64,000 nucleotides of DNA from Diploscapter coronatus (Eukaryota; Nematoda; Chromadorea; Rhabditida; Rhabditidae): assembly GCA_964036155.1 (NCBI GenBank), contig OZ038422.1, positions 55,203,201 through 55,267,200 on the forward strand, in the 5' to 3' direction. Positions 38,963 through 51,951 of the stretch are shown here, one piece after another. Position 1 is the first letter of the stretch; each line of letters begins with the position of its first letter. The notes beneath the pieces were generated by a model that was not told the DNA's origin, made no database searches, and was given only the letters and a program-made list of their open reading frames with translations. Both the position numbers and the translations under genes were made by a program.

Positions 38963-40975
38963 CTAGAAAATAATATAAAAAAAAAAACTAGAAACCGAAT
39001 AATAATCCTTCCCACTAGACCTGAAATTGCATCTATCTTATAGTTGTCTAAAATCGCAACTCATCAAATTTCGATTGCTAAAAATCTTACGAAACAGTCA
39101 ATTCACAAAATGACTTGTAAGAGTGAACATTGTGAGTCAGAAACAGGAACTGGGAATCGATAAGGCAAATATCAAAAAGTGACATGAATAGGTGATAAAT
39201 TTGGAGGCGATAATATGCACTAAACAAACAAACAAAGTGAACTTTGAATGGAATGATGAATGATGCAATTGAAACTGAAATGAATGATGTGGGTAAAGTA
39301 GTTTATCAATGCAGAGAAGGTTTCAAACGAAGGGAGAGTTGACGAGAAAAGGAAATAGAGAAAGACGGCAGGAGAAGAGAAGAATCAATGGGAATTGCAA
39401 CTGCAGAGATGTAAAGATGAGCAGACAGGGACAGAGGAGGGAAGAAGAGAGGATAATAGAACGAAAACACAAGTAAATACATACACAAACAAATATATTT
39501 GAACTTGTGATTATTTTTGAAACGATAGTAAAAATGTGAAAAGAAATAAAAGTGTGAAACCATTTTACATATAGACAAGTACTTGGAGAATAATCGATTT
39601 CTCATAAAATGAAATATGCAGAAATTCTCCACGCATTTGCTGTCAATCATTTCATTGTTCGCCAATGCCCAAATATGATAAAATATAAGACTGATCGATA
39701 AACTATTATTATTATTATTATTGTTATCGTTTTCAAGCAACATGCCAAGTAAATAATTAAACTGTTTCTATCTCTGCTCTCTACTCCTTTTTCTATTTTC
39801 TATTTCTAGAAATCAAACGCGTTTCTCCGTATTTGCAATGTCAATTCAATATAATGTGCATGCCGTTAATTAAGTTGGCTTCCACCTGTTCGAAATGGAA
39901 CATTCACAGAATTGATTGAGACCACTGTCCCTTTCTTTTCTTATAAATTTAATTGATTTCGCATTCTGAGTTCACTCAGCACAAATTTTAGAAATTTATA
40001 TAAATATCAATTTATTTCATAAAAATGAACGTTTCGTGCTGTGAAGAATAAATAGGCTTCAAAGGTAAAATTATTACTTGTCATTAGAAGAGATTATAAA
40101 TACTCGAAACTCACAATTGAGTTAGATAATAATTGCCCTTAATAAAAAAGAAATCGTCGCTTTTGCATTAATGCCTAATAATAGATGTTGACTGTATAAG
40201 AATAAATTTCTCTAAAGTGAATAGTGAATAATTTGGCGACTATAATAGTTAATAGACGAACAAATAGTATATAAGACAACAGTAGAGATGACCGCGTTGA
40301 TTGTTTCATAAGATGACCGTGTTTGGGATGAAAAATACAATTTGTATAAGAAGAGGGCGAGTTGCAGATAGAGGGATGAGATGCTCTATTCTGCACACGT
40401 ATTGCATTTGACAAATTAGGTAATTCTCAAGGATAGAAATAGAAATGCTTTTCATCAACTATTTACAATGTACCGTCAAACATACAATTAAACTTTTTTT
40501 CTATTTATATTCATCGGTAAATTATATGCTTCACGGTAATTTTGTACCATTTTTAAGAAAATAAAAAAATAAAAATTTGTTGGAATGTGGAAGAGTGTAT
40601 TTGGCTCGGAACTAATGCATTTATCCCTGCATAAATGGGAAAATCGAGAAATAACAAATGCCTGCAATCGACTCTCAGATCAGAAGATCGCTAATTTAAT
40701 GAAAGATGTAAATGGGTCGATTGCAGAAAACGAGTCAACAACAAAAGGAACGATTGAATCGAATCAATTCGAATCAAGTCAGAGGGACACTGTACTGATG
40801 AAAAATTTTATGAAGAATGAGGACGGCTGTTCTCATCATCGACCTTCATCAATTACAGAAAATCAGAAACAGAAAATTCATCGAGAAACAACCCGTCAGA
40901 ATGCACAGCCACCGGGGCAGAGGAATCGACACAGAGACCAAATGAAGGGAGAAATTGAAGAAAAATATGATAGAA
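38963..40975. other. Intergenic region between esterase copy 2 and the SEFIR receptor gene
   Basis: Plus-strand 39300-39470 is purine-rich, lying upstream of esterase copy 2. A TTA/TTG microsatellite lies at 39704-39722. An intronless 134-codon open frame on the plus strand (40585-40989) runs tail-to-tail into the receptor's last exon; it has no recognisable domain and more likely reflects the receptor's 3' flank. Confidence 0.45.
39704..39722. repeat. (ATT)n microsatellite
   Basis: Six uninterrupted ATT units are present, ending in TTGTTATCG. Confidence 0.8.
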
Positions 40976-43900
40976 TCAATTGGCATTGATCAGTCCATTC
41001 AATTCGCCATTAGCCTGTTGATCTGCCTTCTTACTACATTTTTCTGTGTATTGAGGTAGATCTAATCGCGGCTTGTCGAGCACCTGAAATTAAGAATATT
41101 TTCTCGTCTTGTGTAAAATAGAATGGAGAATTTTGAACTTAATTGTTTGTTGAATGATTTGGTAAATGGATAAGTTCGTGACAAAATAATCTTAAGAATT
41201 TCACTATACTAATATAGCGAGTGTGGTACCATTGTAAGACCATACAAAATAGCGATAGAATAAGATTTTTCAAGCGCTATCAACCGAAGTCTTTCATGGT
41301 TTTGATTCAGGTAAAAATTAAGATTTAGAGAGCGCTTGAGATACATTTTCTGATTTTTTTGTCACATCTATAGCAATTGCTTTTTCAGAATTCCTTAAAA
41401 GATAAAACTAACCTCACTAACAGGATCTATTTCAGCAGTGTTAATGGACTGGGAATAAAATGCAGAGTCGTCATATCTGCCGTTTATTTCATCATCTTTG
41501 TGCCTGATCGCTTGTCCCTGACCAATATGATTTTGACACTCATCTTCTTCCTCATTTATGACCTAGAAATATATTCTTCTTTTCGAAATAATTTCAACCA
41601 TTTACCTCACTGCCACTGGTGGAGTAAGTTCCTTCGAAGGCTGTGGTTGTATCTTCAGGCTCCAACAAGGGTTCTCTATCGTCAGACTGTCGAATGGCTC
41701 CAGACGGGATGTAGTCATCCGAGAGAATGCCCGAATCAGTCACCGTTCTCGTAAGTCCTGCCTTCTCGTGCAGCTGCATTTCTTCATCATCCTCTCTCTG
41801 CATCAGTTCCTCTTCTTCTTCATTGATAGTTTTTGTCTGCACTGTTGGAATGATTGCTTCTGTCTCTGCAATTCCGCTGTCGAGGGAGGAGTCTGGCACG
41901 CAGACAGGAATGGGAGTGGAAATAGAGGGCAGAGGGGCTGGGATTGGAGGAATGGCTCGCGATGAAGAGGATGACACTCGGTGGTGGGTCAATTCGAACC
42001 TGAAATCGATAACTCGGCATACCCGATCTGGCAAGGATATTTAAAACATCATGGTTTATTCCGAAATGAAAAGTCCAGACTTTTTTTTGCCAAAAAAAAC
42101 TAGGTTATAGCTAGAGTCCCCAATTAGATATGGCGGTTTAATGTCGGTGACAATTTTTTGGCCGAAAGATCGAAAGAGTTATAAATAAAGTTATTGTAAG
42201 GAAAAAATTAAATTAAAAATTTTCCTAGCCGAAAGAATCTCAAAAATTCACTACTTGAAATGAACATATTTTGGCAAACTTCAAACTGCGTGGATACGAG
42301 TGGACGCAAAAATTATGACCTGGTTTTTGGCACAGAACCATTTTATCAAGTTTATCCTCGATCTACACTAGATCTTTTATAACACTTTGGGTTTGAAAGG
42401 TAATTCCTTCTCAACTTTTCTGTTTTAAACTACCACGTTTCTACCAAAAATGCAATTTTGCAAGGGAAAGGAGCTTGAGGACGTTAATTATGGCTCCTTT
42501 ACACCATTTATTTCGTTAATTTTCAAAACTTCTTCCATGTTACGATAAACCCAAGATAGTGAGTGAATTTTCTTACCATTTTGGCTCTGCCCTAATGAAT
42601 GCAGTCATCTTGGCAATAGCGTTGTTCAATCGGACTAGCTCGGGATTGTAACCAGCCAAGCGAGAATCATTTTTCAACGAACAATCCACCAGGCTTGAGA
42701 TCTAAAATGACATATCCAGTGACTTTCTAAGATGATGTCCTGCTGGAATTGCGCAAATTAGGAAGGATGGAATAGAAATTGAATTTTCATTAGATTCAAA
42801 GAAGAAAGTTTAATTCTGAAGATGAAAATTCAAGATTTGTCGCAGAAACATGAGCCATAATTCTGTCAGACTCTATTAGGTAAATTTCATACCAATAATC
42901 CGAGATTATCAGGAATAGAATACTGCAGAAGTGGAGAAAGTGCAAAGAGAATGCTGGATGACGGAGTATAGGAGAATTTCACTGATACAACTCGAGCATG
43001 TCTGAATATTGCGTAAATTGGTGTTTAAAGTCTTTAAATTTAGTTTACTGTAGAGCGAGATCGATCTGATTTGCGAATAGTGCATCATAAATTCCTTCAT
43101 CCACTCGGCTAATTGGATCTTGTTTGAGATGTCTGGCTTTGACACGGTGATAGGCGCCGATCGAGTTGATGATCACTATCTGAGAATTTTGCATTTATAC
43201 CTCACTTCCTTTGTTTTCATGTATAATTTAGATTCCGTATCTTGTCTTTTTAAACTTAATGTGTGATTTTCGTTATATAAGAGTTTGTTAGAGAGGAATA
43301 AGATCAAATTTTGGTTGTTCTCGCGAAAATTGTTTCATCTCGAACTCTCGTCCTACTCCTTGAAAATAGCGTGAGCTAAGGAAAACACATGATTTTAGAT
43401 TTATAACGTTTCCAAAATTTCAAAGTCTTCGAATACAATCAACTGACCTTGTCAGCTTTGACAATGCTCGCATTTACATATTCAGCCAGATTACTCTCAA
43501 TTTCATCTCCATCCCAACAGTCCATATGCACATCCAACTTGAAGGAGTCTCTGAGCAGTTCTGCAAATGCAGTCACAACGGCTTCGTGCAAGGGAGAGTC
43601 GTGAGAATAGAGAATTAGAATCGAAGTTGAAGCTGTAATTATATCATATATTTTCGCAGTCCGTATGATCTTTCTTACAATTATAAATGAGAGGAGTCTT
43701 CGGCTCAGATGCAGTTGGATTGTTGCTTGAATCAGAGATGAAACGAATTCGTACAGCCTAAGGGTAATAACATGACAAACCACTCTCTGACAAGTGTTTA
43801 CCTTTCCGCGATTTCTGTATTTTCGGTAGAACATAATGATGACAGAAATGAGAACAATCAGACCGACAATCATGCAGAGCAGCAACAGCAGCGAGAATAA

Positions 43901-46900
43901 CAGCCTGAAAATGGATGCCATTAAATTAAATGAGACTTGATTGTTTACCAATTGTCATGACTCTCAACAATAGCTGGGGGTGGCACTGTGTATGGTTTAA
44001 TATTGCTCGGTTTCAAGCCTAAATTAAGAAGATGAAGTATTCAATTTATTTAGGCATTTTGTCAGATATGTAGATTTTCGGGATATTTCAAAAATCGATT
44101 AAGTCGTAAATATGATGAAGCTTAAAGCTCTGAATTTATCTGAGAAAAATATACGCGTTTTACTGTTTAAAATTATGCACAAATGTGATAATTTATCAAT
44201 TTGAAATTTCCATAGATTCTAAATGCAATTTTTCTTCAAAGAAAATAATACTTACTATCAAGTTTGACCTTCTTCCAATCAGCAGCCACACATGAGCATG
44301 CATGAGAATCTGTAGGACAAAGACAGCGTCCATCGCTTGAAGTCTCCATAGGTATTACGGAGGGAATATATTCCGTATCCAACTGAAAATATCATATCAT
44401 TTCAATAAATTAATTGGATAACCGTACTTCGAGTCCAGTGAAGTTGTGTTCCCCGAACGCATAGATTTTTCCATCAATTTCCTCATATTTCATGTCCTTC
44501 GCATTGATGACTGTGCTGTGCAGCATTTCCAGACCTGAACCATCCAAAAGACGGACCTGAAAACGGAAATAATGCAGCTTGAACTTGCTGCAAAGCTATA
44601 CTTCATATTGTTCGAAGCAGTACTGCAGAGGAGCGCCGACAAACTCGATCTGAATGGTTCGAGTGACTGTCATCAAGAAGATGCGGCGGAAACCGGCTGT
44701 CCATTTCGAGGCAGCTGTATGAGCTGAAAATAAATACTAGAGAGTGATGTGCTTTCATCCAATCATGTATTTTTCATTGATATGTTTCAATAAAAATTGT
44801 TCAATTTCATTTAGAGCTGAATTCTTCTTTCTCCATGATTTTTCAAGAAAAAATAAGATTTATGCTTGCGCACTATTATTCTAAAATACTATTTGTCTTT
44901 AGCTAAAGCGAGATAAAACTTCCGAAAGGAGGAAATTTAGCAATATCAAGAAGATTATCTTCAGATACTGCTTGCGAAAAGTTCATAAGTCTCTTATTTC
45001 TGCAGATTTTCTGTACCAGATCTGCACCAAAAAACTCTATCCTAATGCGAATTATCTTTATTTTTCTGACTGTGAGAAAAAAGTCGGTGTATTTTACGTA
45101 CAACTTTTCTATCAATTTAGATGAATGCATTAGCTACAAATTGTTGACTTTTAGATTTTACGATGCTAAGAAAGTAATCTCTGTCGGGTATCTTTGGACT
45201 TTGTGGTTTGCAATGAGATATTCAAAAAAATGCGCTGTTTAGGTAAAAGTTGCAGCGACATAAAATGATCGAATTTGAAGATAAAAGGTCACAAAAATGA
45301 GAAAAACGTTAATAAAGAAAACATGACTGCAAGTTTTCTAGACAAAAACTAATAAACTGTTGTGTTCTGAGCGAGATATCAAATATAAAAATACTTTTCG
45401 ATACTGGTAATGATAGTTCTTTGATAAAAATAAAGCAGAACTACTCACTGTGAGTTTTGCAATATTCCGTCATATTTCGGGGGTCAAATTGATCGTCTCC
45501 TTCTGAATTGATTAATCTATGATAAATAGCTTCAAATGTACTTTTAACCTGGGTTCTCAGGCATTTTCGTATCCCTCACGATTTTAGGCTGTTTTGCGTT
45601 TGAATTAGGCAGACTGTAGAGGGATATTCGATAATCCGCTGCAAACTCGAACAGAGATTCCGTGGAAAAGTGGAAACGGGGAGAGGCCTTGTCGACAGTC
45701 CAGCCGAAGTCCGTCACGTTGAAGGCGAAGCAGCTGGAAGATGCATTCGAGACACCGTCGGTCGGCTCGATTTCCAGTTTGAAGGCCTTTATTCGAGTCG
45801 ATGCAGCTAAAAATGCTTATTCGCTTGATTATCTTTTATGAGGATATTTATTCTCTTTACATTTCAAGTTTCGGTTTTGACCAAGCTTTGAAGGGAATAT
45901 TCTGATAATTGAGGAAATAAATCACCTTATGAAATAGGTTAGTAAATAATATCTTTCACATTTTCATTAATTAATTAAATAACATTTTATCTCACAACTA
46001 TTTGCTAATTAGTGATTTGAAGAAAAAACATAATTCATATAAATTCATGAAGATTCCTGAGATGGAAAAATTATAATTCCTATCATTGTCCAATTTCATT
46101 CTGGATCAAATTTAATAATTTTGAAGATGAGAAAGGAATTATTGAATAACACAATAGTTTGAATTTTCAAAATGAACTCATATTCAACGTTTATGTTAGT
46201 TGATATGCTAATGCTATTGACTTACAGCTAGGGGGCATCTGCCAAGAAATATCGACATGAAGAGTGTGGAAGCCCTTCGGTCGAATGACTGCCTTTGCAT
46301 AAGAATTGACACGGACATCGTGGGCTTCGGGTGGCTCCTGTCCGACTGCAACCGGAGGGAAAAGCTCGTCGTTGCAAGATACTGAAAGTATTATCATTTA
46401 GTTATTTGATTCAAGTTCTATAGGTTTTTATTCAAATTAATATCATTTCGATATGCATCGATGTGTCGTATTATAGTTTGATCAAGTGGGGAAAATTGTT
46501 AAATTGAACATGCAAATAATACGAATTAAATGGTGGAAAATATTCATAGAAGAGAATTATTTGTGAACAGAAAGGTACAGTTTATCGGTATACATGCTCT
46601 CTTCTCTCATTTGAAATTACTCTTTACCGATGGATTATATTTGGGTTTGATAGAAAATGAAATAATTCAAGCTTTTTTCTGTTATGTATACTAACAATTC
46701 TGTTCATGTGGTTTATTTGCACTTTTCATGTTATATTCGTTGGTGATTGATCCGATTATAAAAGCCTAACTCTGATTTGTACTTTTTCTGTTCAATATTT
46801 TCGTTTCATTAAGAGATGTTTTAAACAACTACTAAAGAGCAAATCAATTTGGGTGTGTACGCTATTTTGTACTATTTCGTATAAACTAAAGATCAAAAGT

Positions 46901-49321
46901 CACTCATAGAAAGCCACTACTTATTATTATTCAATGTTGCCTGAGTTTCTCATTTTCTTGCTTGCAATTAGATTATTTCACTATTTCATTTCCTTCGTTT
47001 TCCGATAAAAAATGCTCTAAAAACTTGTACTCTTGATCTTCATGCTTACGTGGGTCAAAGACAGAAATTATACCAGGAAATGATTCGCACATCCATCTTT
47101 ACATTATTTGAAGTATGCTTTATCTTGCACACCCAAGATGAAACTATGTACTTTCTAGTGACCAATATTCTGAAGCAAAGATGCCCGCTTGATGAATCTG
47201 ATGTAATTCTGCTCCAAAGAACGAGCCGCAAAAGTAAATGTACAACAAAATTCTGCGAATGCAATGTGCAAAAAGCACAATTTCCGCCCTTCAAAAATTA
47301 TACGATGGGACTGCACGTCAAAAATGGGAAATGAAGATGATTTTTTTTTTTCGAATATATGCAATTAGTTGTGGGCTGAACTGGCGCGTCATAATTTCGA
47401 GATTTCGTTTCTGCTCCTAACAAATTCCATCGCTTTCACGAAATGATATCTGTGAGCTCATCGAGTTCGAATGAAGGCAAAGTCAAAATAGCAGCAGCAG
47501 CGCTGATTACGAAGACTGATGATAAATTCACAGGGAAGGGGTTGATAGAAGAGGCCTGTTGGAGATGAGCTGCCTGGAGGAGAACTCGTTCAGACAGAGC
47601 CTGGAGAGCACGAGCATGTGAGAGCATCGATTGCTGACAGCCGGCTGTCTCCAAGCCTCTTTCTCTGTTTCCTCTCACTCACGCCTCGAGCAAGCCAGGC
47701 TAACTGCGTGTTTCTTTTCACATGCCCTCATTTTGTTGCTTTGAAAACACTCCGAGGAATAGAGAAATAGTGCAGAGATGGAATGATATAAAAATGAAGC
47801 GCGATTAGGGGAAAAGGGCATGAAAGAGAACATAAAAAGAGGAAGAAGAGAAGAGCGTTTGGCAATCAAAGACCAGAATTGTGCAGTTTTGTTGCAAACA
47901 AGCAATTGAGCAATTGGAATGTGGACTGACCGATGTGAACAGAGCAGCCAATTTCTTTGTTGTGCGGATCCGAGCAGTCCGTTTGGAAATTGCGACTGGC
48001 TGTGCTCGACGGAGATTGTTCTGATTCGGGCACTGAAGCAGTAATTTGAATGGCTTTATTCTCAATAACTAATTCAAACCTTTCGTTTGAGATCGGAGTC
48101 TTTTCGTTACGGAGGATTGTCGCGGAGGTTGAGTCGCAGCAGCTTCTGTGCCCACAATCAAAGGGTCACCTAAAATATAAATATTCAGATGTTTTACAAG
48201 GTGAACTTCAGAATTTGACCATTTCATAGGTTCGAAAATTACTTTACATTTTAGCAGTCGGCAAAATTATCATTTTTTGATGTTTTTGATGTCTTTGTAT
48301 GGATACTATTTTATTATTGTTGTAGCTAAGTTTCTAAAAAGAAATACATACAATGACGATCAAAAGTTTTAAAGCATTTGATTTCTTATTCTTGTTTAAT
48401 ATACTTATTTCATGAACTTAACTGATAATACTTGATTCACATAATGCGGATGTTATTTTCCTTGCAATTCTATCAAACGTCTACCTAGTCTGGTCGCAAT
48501 ATACTGATGAATCTGTCAAACACATAGAAATGGAATAGCGTTTTCAACCTTTTGCCCATCACTCTATGTTCGCAACTTTTGTTCTAATTTTTAGCGCACT
48601 TTGTATCGCAAAGATAATGCAGTTGAATACAATTTTAACGTTCATTATTGCATTACATCCGATAGAATTAGCTAGAAAAATCATTCATCGACAATTAGCG
48701 CGCTTTATTGTAAAATTATATGAGATTAATTTTCCTATCGATCTATGCATTGTGTTTTGATATTGAAATGCCGATAAGTCACTGTAAAGTAACTACATCG
48801 AAAATGAAGATCAGCCTATGATTTTTTCCCATGATGTATCAATTTCATTTCAAATCTTTATGCGTAATCACTCTGAATGGACTATATTTCCTTCAACAAA
48901 AATTGGTAAGAGTTTATTGCAATTAAAATTTTTGCTAATATTTGTTCGGTGTGCTTCCAAAAATATCGAATTAGCTCATCAGTTTCTGTTCGAGTGCACG
49001 TAATCGAGATATCGCATTACACCGAACACCAAAATACGGCCAATTTTAATGACGCGTCGAATATAATTCACTGCCTTTTTGTCCTGTCAAATCTCTTATC
49101 CAAATAAAGCCGAAATGTAAGCATTTTAATTTTGGAAAACCCAATATTATTGCCATTTCATCTATGAAGATATAAGAAAATGTTTGTTATGATTCAAAAG
49201 TATGCATTTTAAATTCGAAATTTTCTAAATTCTAACCTTGTTGTTGAGTGTCATTTTGTCCCTCGATCAATAGGAGTTGAATAGAGAGAATGACGGCAGA
49301 AAATATCACTGCCGGACGCAT
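40976..49321 (-). CDS. IL-17 receptor-like protein with SEFIR domain
   Basis: SEFIR domains mediate homotypic assembly of IL-17 receptors with Act1-type adaptors; nematodes have such receptors (ILCR type). Nineteen exons (49321-49237, 48169-48080, 48032-47931, 46381-46226, 45806-45549, 45502-45449, 44723-44602, 44556-44428, 44382-44256, 44018-43949, 43904-43802, 43757-43679, 43632-43448, 43179-43049, 43001-42893, 42701-42577, 41999-41606, 41562-41413, 41083-40976) sum to 2577 nt, 858 residues, in frame. Seen: signal peptide (VIFSAVILSIQLLLIEG), linker, a fibronectin-like ectodomain with paired cysteines and a membrane-proximal CLCPTDSHACSCVAADW, one membrane helix (LLFSLLLLLCMIVGLIVLI), then SEFIR: SILILYSHDSPLHEAVV, DVHMDCWDGDEIE, IVIINSIGAYHRV and a C-terminal RVVSVKFSY strand. 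A long acidic, Ser-rich tail follows. Which of the two nematode ILCR types it represents was not resolved. Confidence 0.9.
42225..42475. repeat. Dispersed repeat family R1, copy b
   Basis: This copy lies in the receptor intron between exons 42701-42577 and 41999-41606. It aligns with 23125-23395 in the same orientation. The left border may begin near CTAGCCGAAAGAATC, which is also seen in fragment d. Confidence 0.8.
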
Positions 49322-51333
49322 TTCGAATGCAAATTTGTATGTAGCAGAACGGAGATTAGACTAGCACGTGAACATGGTCGGAGTGTTTAAGCAGCTGGAT
49401 GAAGATGACGAGTAGAAGCTGAGAATAGATGCAAGGAGGACACTTGGATATGCAACTGCGACTGAAATAAAATCATTTGACTACCGAGATATTAACGACA
49501 TCAAGAATATCGAAGGAGCAGAGCGAATAGGAATGTAGATGGGAATGAGGGATTATCGATTGCAGCTGCTTGGCTAGCAGCTTCTTCGATGCGTCGAGCA
49601 GAGAAACAGAAAAAGTGTGACGTAAAGGATGAAAAGAGGAAAATCCAGAGACTGAAACAGAGATGAGAGAGACTGAGACATGGGGCATGGGCCGAGCACG
49701 AGACTCCAGAATGACTCCAACGAGAGAAACTTATCATAGCTCCTAAGGACAAGGATTTCCGATATTTCCAAATTGCATATTATTATTGCTGTTGTTGAAA
49801 AATATAAATGTTTACTATTTAGAAGAAGACGTATATAAGGGAGTAGATCCAGTTAAATTATGAATCATTTGCTCACATCCAGTATTTGTAAATTATTTCA
49901 GAAAAGTGAATATTATTGTTGATTGGAGAGAGAGAGAGAGAAAATCAAATGTACAATGATAATGAAATTTATTGGAGAAACTGCAAGTAACAATTAAGTT
50001 TGCATTCCTCAATCTAACTTTAGAGAATGTTACGCAAACATTGATTATAGGCGTGTCGCTGCATTTAGATATAAAATTTAGAGTTATGCATACTGACCGA
50101 ATACGATCGAAAAATTATAGCCTTGCATATGAAGCTGATAGACTGAAACTAGGCAGTAAAACACTGGGCCTGAGCTGCAATCAACATGCTGAGGAATTAT
50201 ACTTATGTGATTTTTGGTAAATCCTCAACTCTAAGCATGCTTTCGCATTGTCGACTAATAACTTTATCCCTGGTTGGGCGGCTAAAGATAAGATAAGATA
50301 TGCGGAATGAAGAGTGAGAGAAGTAAACGTAGGGATCGCAAACTCCGTCCCCTTGCATGCTTCGCCTTTTGTTCAAAAAGTGATCATTGAAAACAGCAAA
50401 ATAGAAAAGCAAGTCCCCTTTAAAATTAGTGCTCACGAACGATTACTATCAGAATCAATAAACCACTCATAGAAATGGTTGTTCATCAGAATATCTTGTC
50501 AGGGAATGCGCGTTCGCAGGCTATCACGGGAATTTTATACCACGAAATTGTGTTCATTTTCCTGGTTGATTTTGATAACACTTTTCGACTAGAAGTTATT
50601 TTTTAAATTCTATTTTTATTCGTAACTGCCTTAGTTACATCGTATTTGATTATTTAGAGTAGCAAATTCCCGAAATTTGTAAACAGTGCAAAACCATTTA
50701 CAGTCTCTAAGTAAATGTATTGCTTAGCTGGAAGCTGGGAGAATTGAGAAGTGGACAGAGCAACGGACAAATTACTAATGGAGGCAGGTACATAAAAGGT
50801 AGGTAGAAATGAAAGAAAAAGGAAGGGATGATTTCATATTTCGCATTTGATATTAGCTTCTAAATTCAACGAAATGTAAGAGATTTGTGAAAGATTGAAG
50901 AGAACAGGATTAAGGTTTGAAAAAGGAGGATGATAAAGGAATAATGCACTCGCCTCAATGGATTATCACCAAACTTTTTTTTTTTAATATCTTCTTGCAA
51001 AATATCACGAAAAATATTATTTTCCTATGCACAATACTTTGCCCATAGATAGCAGAAAATGAGATCGTCGACGCGGCGAAAATGATTACTGAGAAAAAAT
51101 AATAATTAATGGAAGTAGATGAATCTTTGATGGATATATTATTTGGAAAAGATAACGAAAATTGAAATAAATTGACTAGTCATGAATGACATAATAAAAT
51201 TTTAACTGACTAAAAGTTAGGAAATATCGTTATGCTATAATCAAGAATATTGGGGACTAATAAAAAATTATCTGCGTCATTCATTAATTTTGTGTTCAGG
51301 ATAAAAGCAATGTATTCAAAATAAGCAAGGAAA

Positions 51334-51951
51334 TTGTAACGATGTTTCTAATTTAGTGCTATGCTGCTCACGATATTACTTAGTTATCCATATCAATGTT
51401 GACAAATTTTAAGAAACACGTAAAGAAATATCGATAATTGGAGAGCAAAGTCGATATTCATTCCGCAATTAAAATCGAATTTGTAGCGAAATAATGAGTC
51501 GCATAGAAGAGAAACAAGACGAATAGCGTAATTTTTAAATATCGACGCTCTCCAATCAATAATATAATCATCTAGCCAAATCTATGAATCACAAAAAGTT
51601 ATAGATAAATGAATGTCGAAAAATGTAGGTTTGTGAATAAAAATAAACGAATGATGAAGAAAGTGACAGTCGATCGAAGAAAAGAAGAATTGGCCAGAGG
51701 AAAGGCTGACCTGCTCAAAGGACTCTGGAAGGTAAACAGTCCGATGAGAGACTACTTAGAAAGGAGAGGAAGCAGTGAAGCAGAGACAGAGATAGAGAAT
51801 GTGAGGCAAATCGAATGAACTTACTGATAGACAGCGATTAGATATCAGGGTCAAATGCCGAAAATCGATTGACGAATTTAAAAATTGTGTTTAATATTGA
51901 GTGTTTACTTGGAAATATTGTAACATTTGTTAAGAAACATCGTTACAATTC
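51334..51951. repeat. Inverted pair of about 18 bp, 600 bp apart
   Basis: AATTGTAACGATGTTTCT near 51334 recurs as its reverse complement near 51933. Neighbouring words (ATTCAAA.TAAG.AAGGAAA) also recur in direct orientation, so this may be a rearranged repeat rather than a simple transposon. Confidence 0.35.

Noticed and set aside
47050..47334. 94-codon plus-strand frame inside a SEFIR receptor intron
   Set aside because: No start context, domain or partner exons; antisense to the host gene and plausibly chance.
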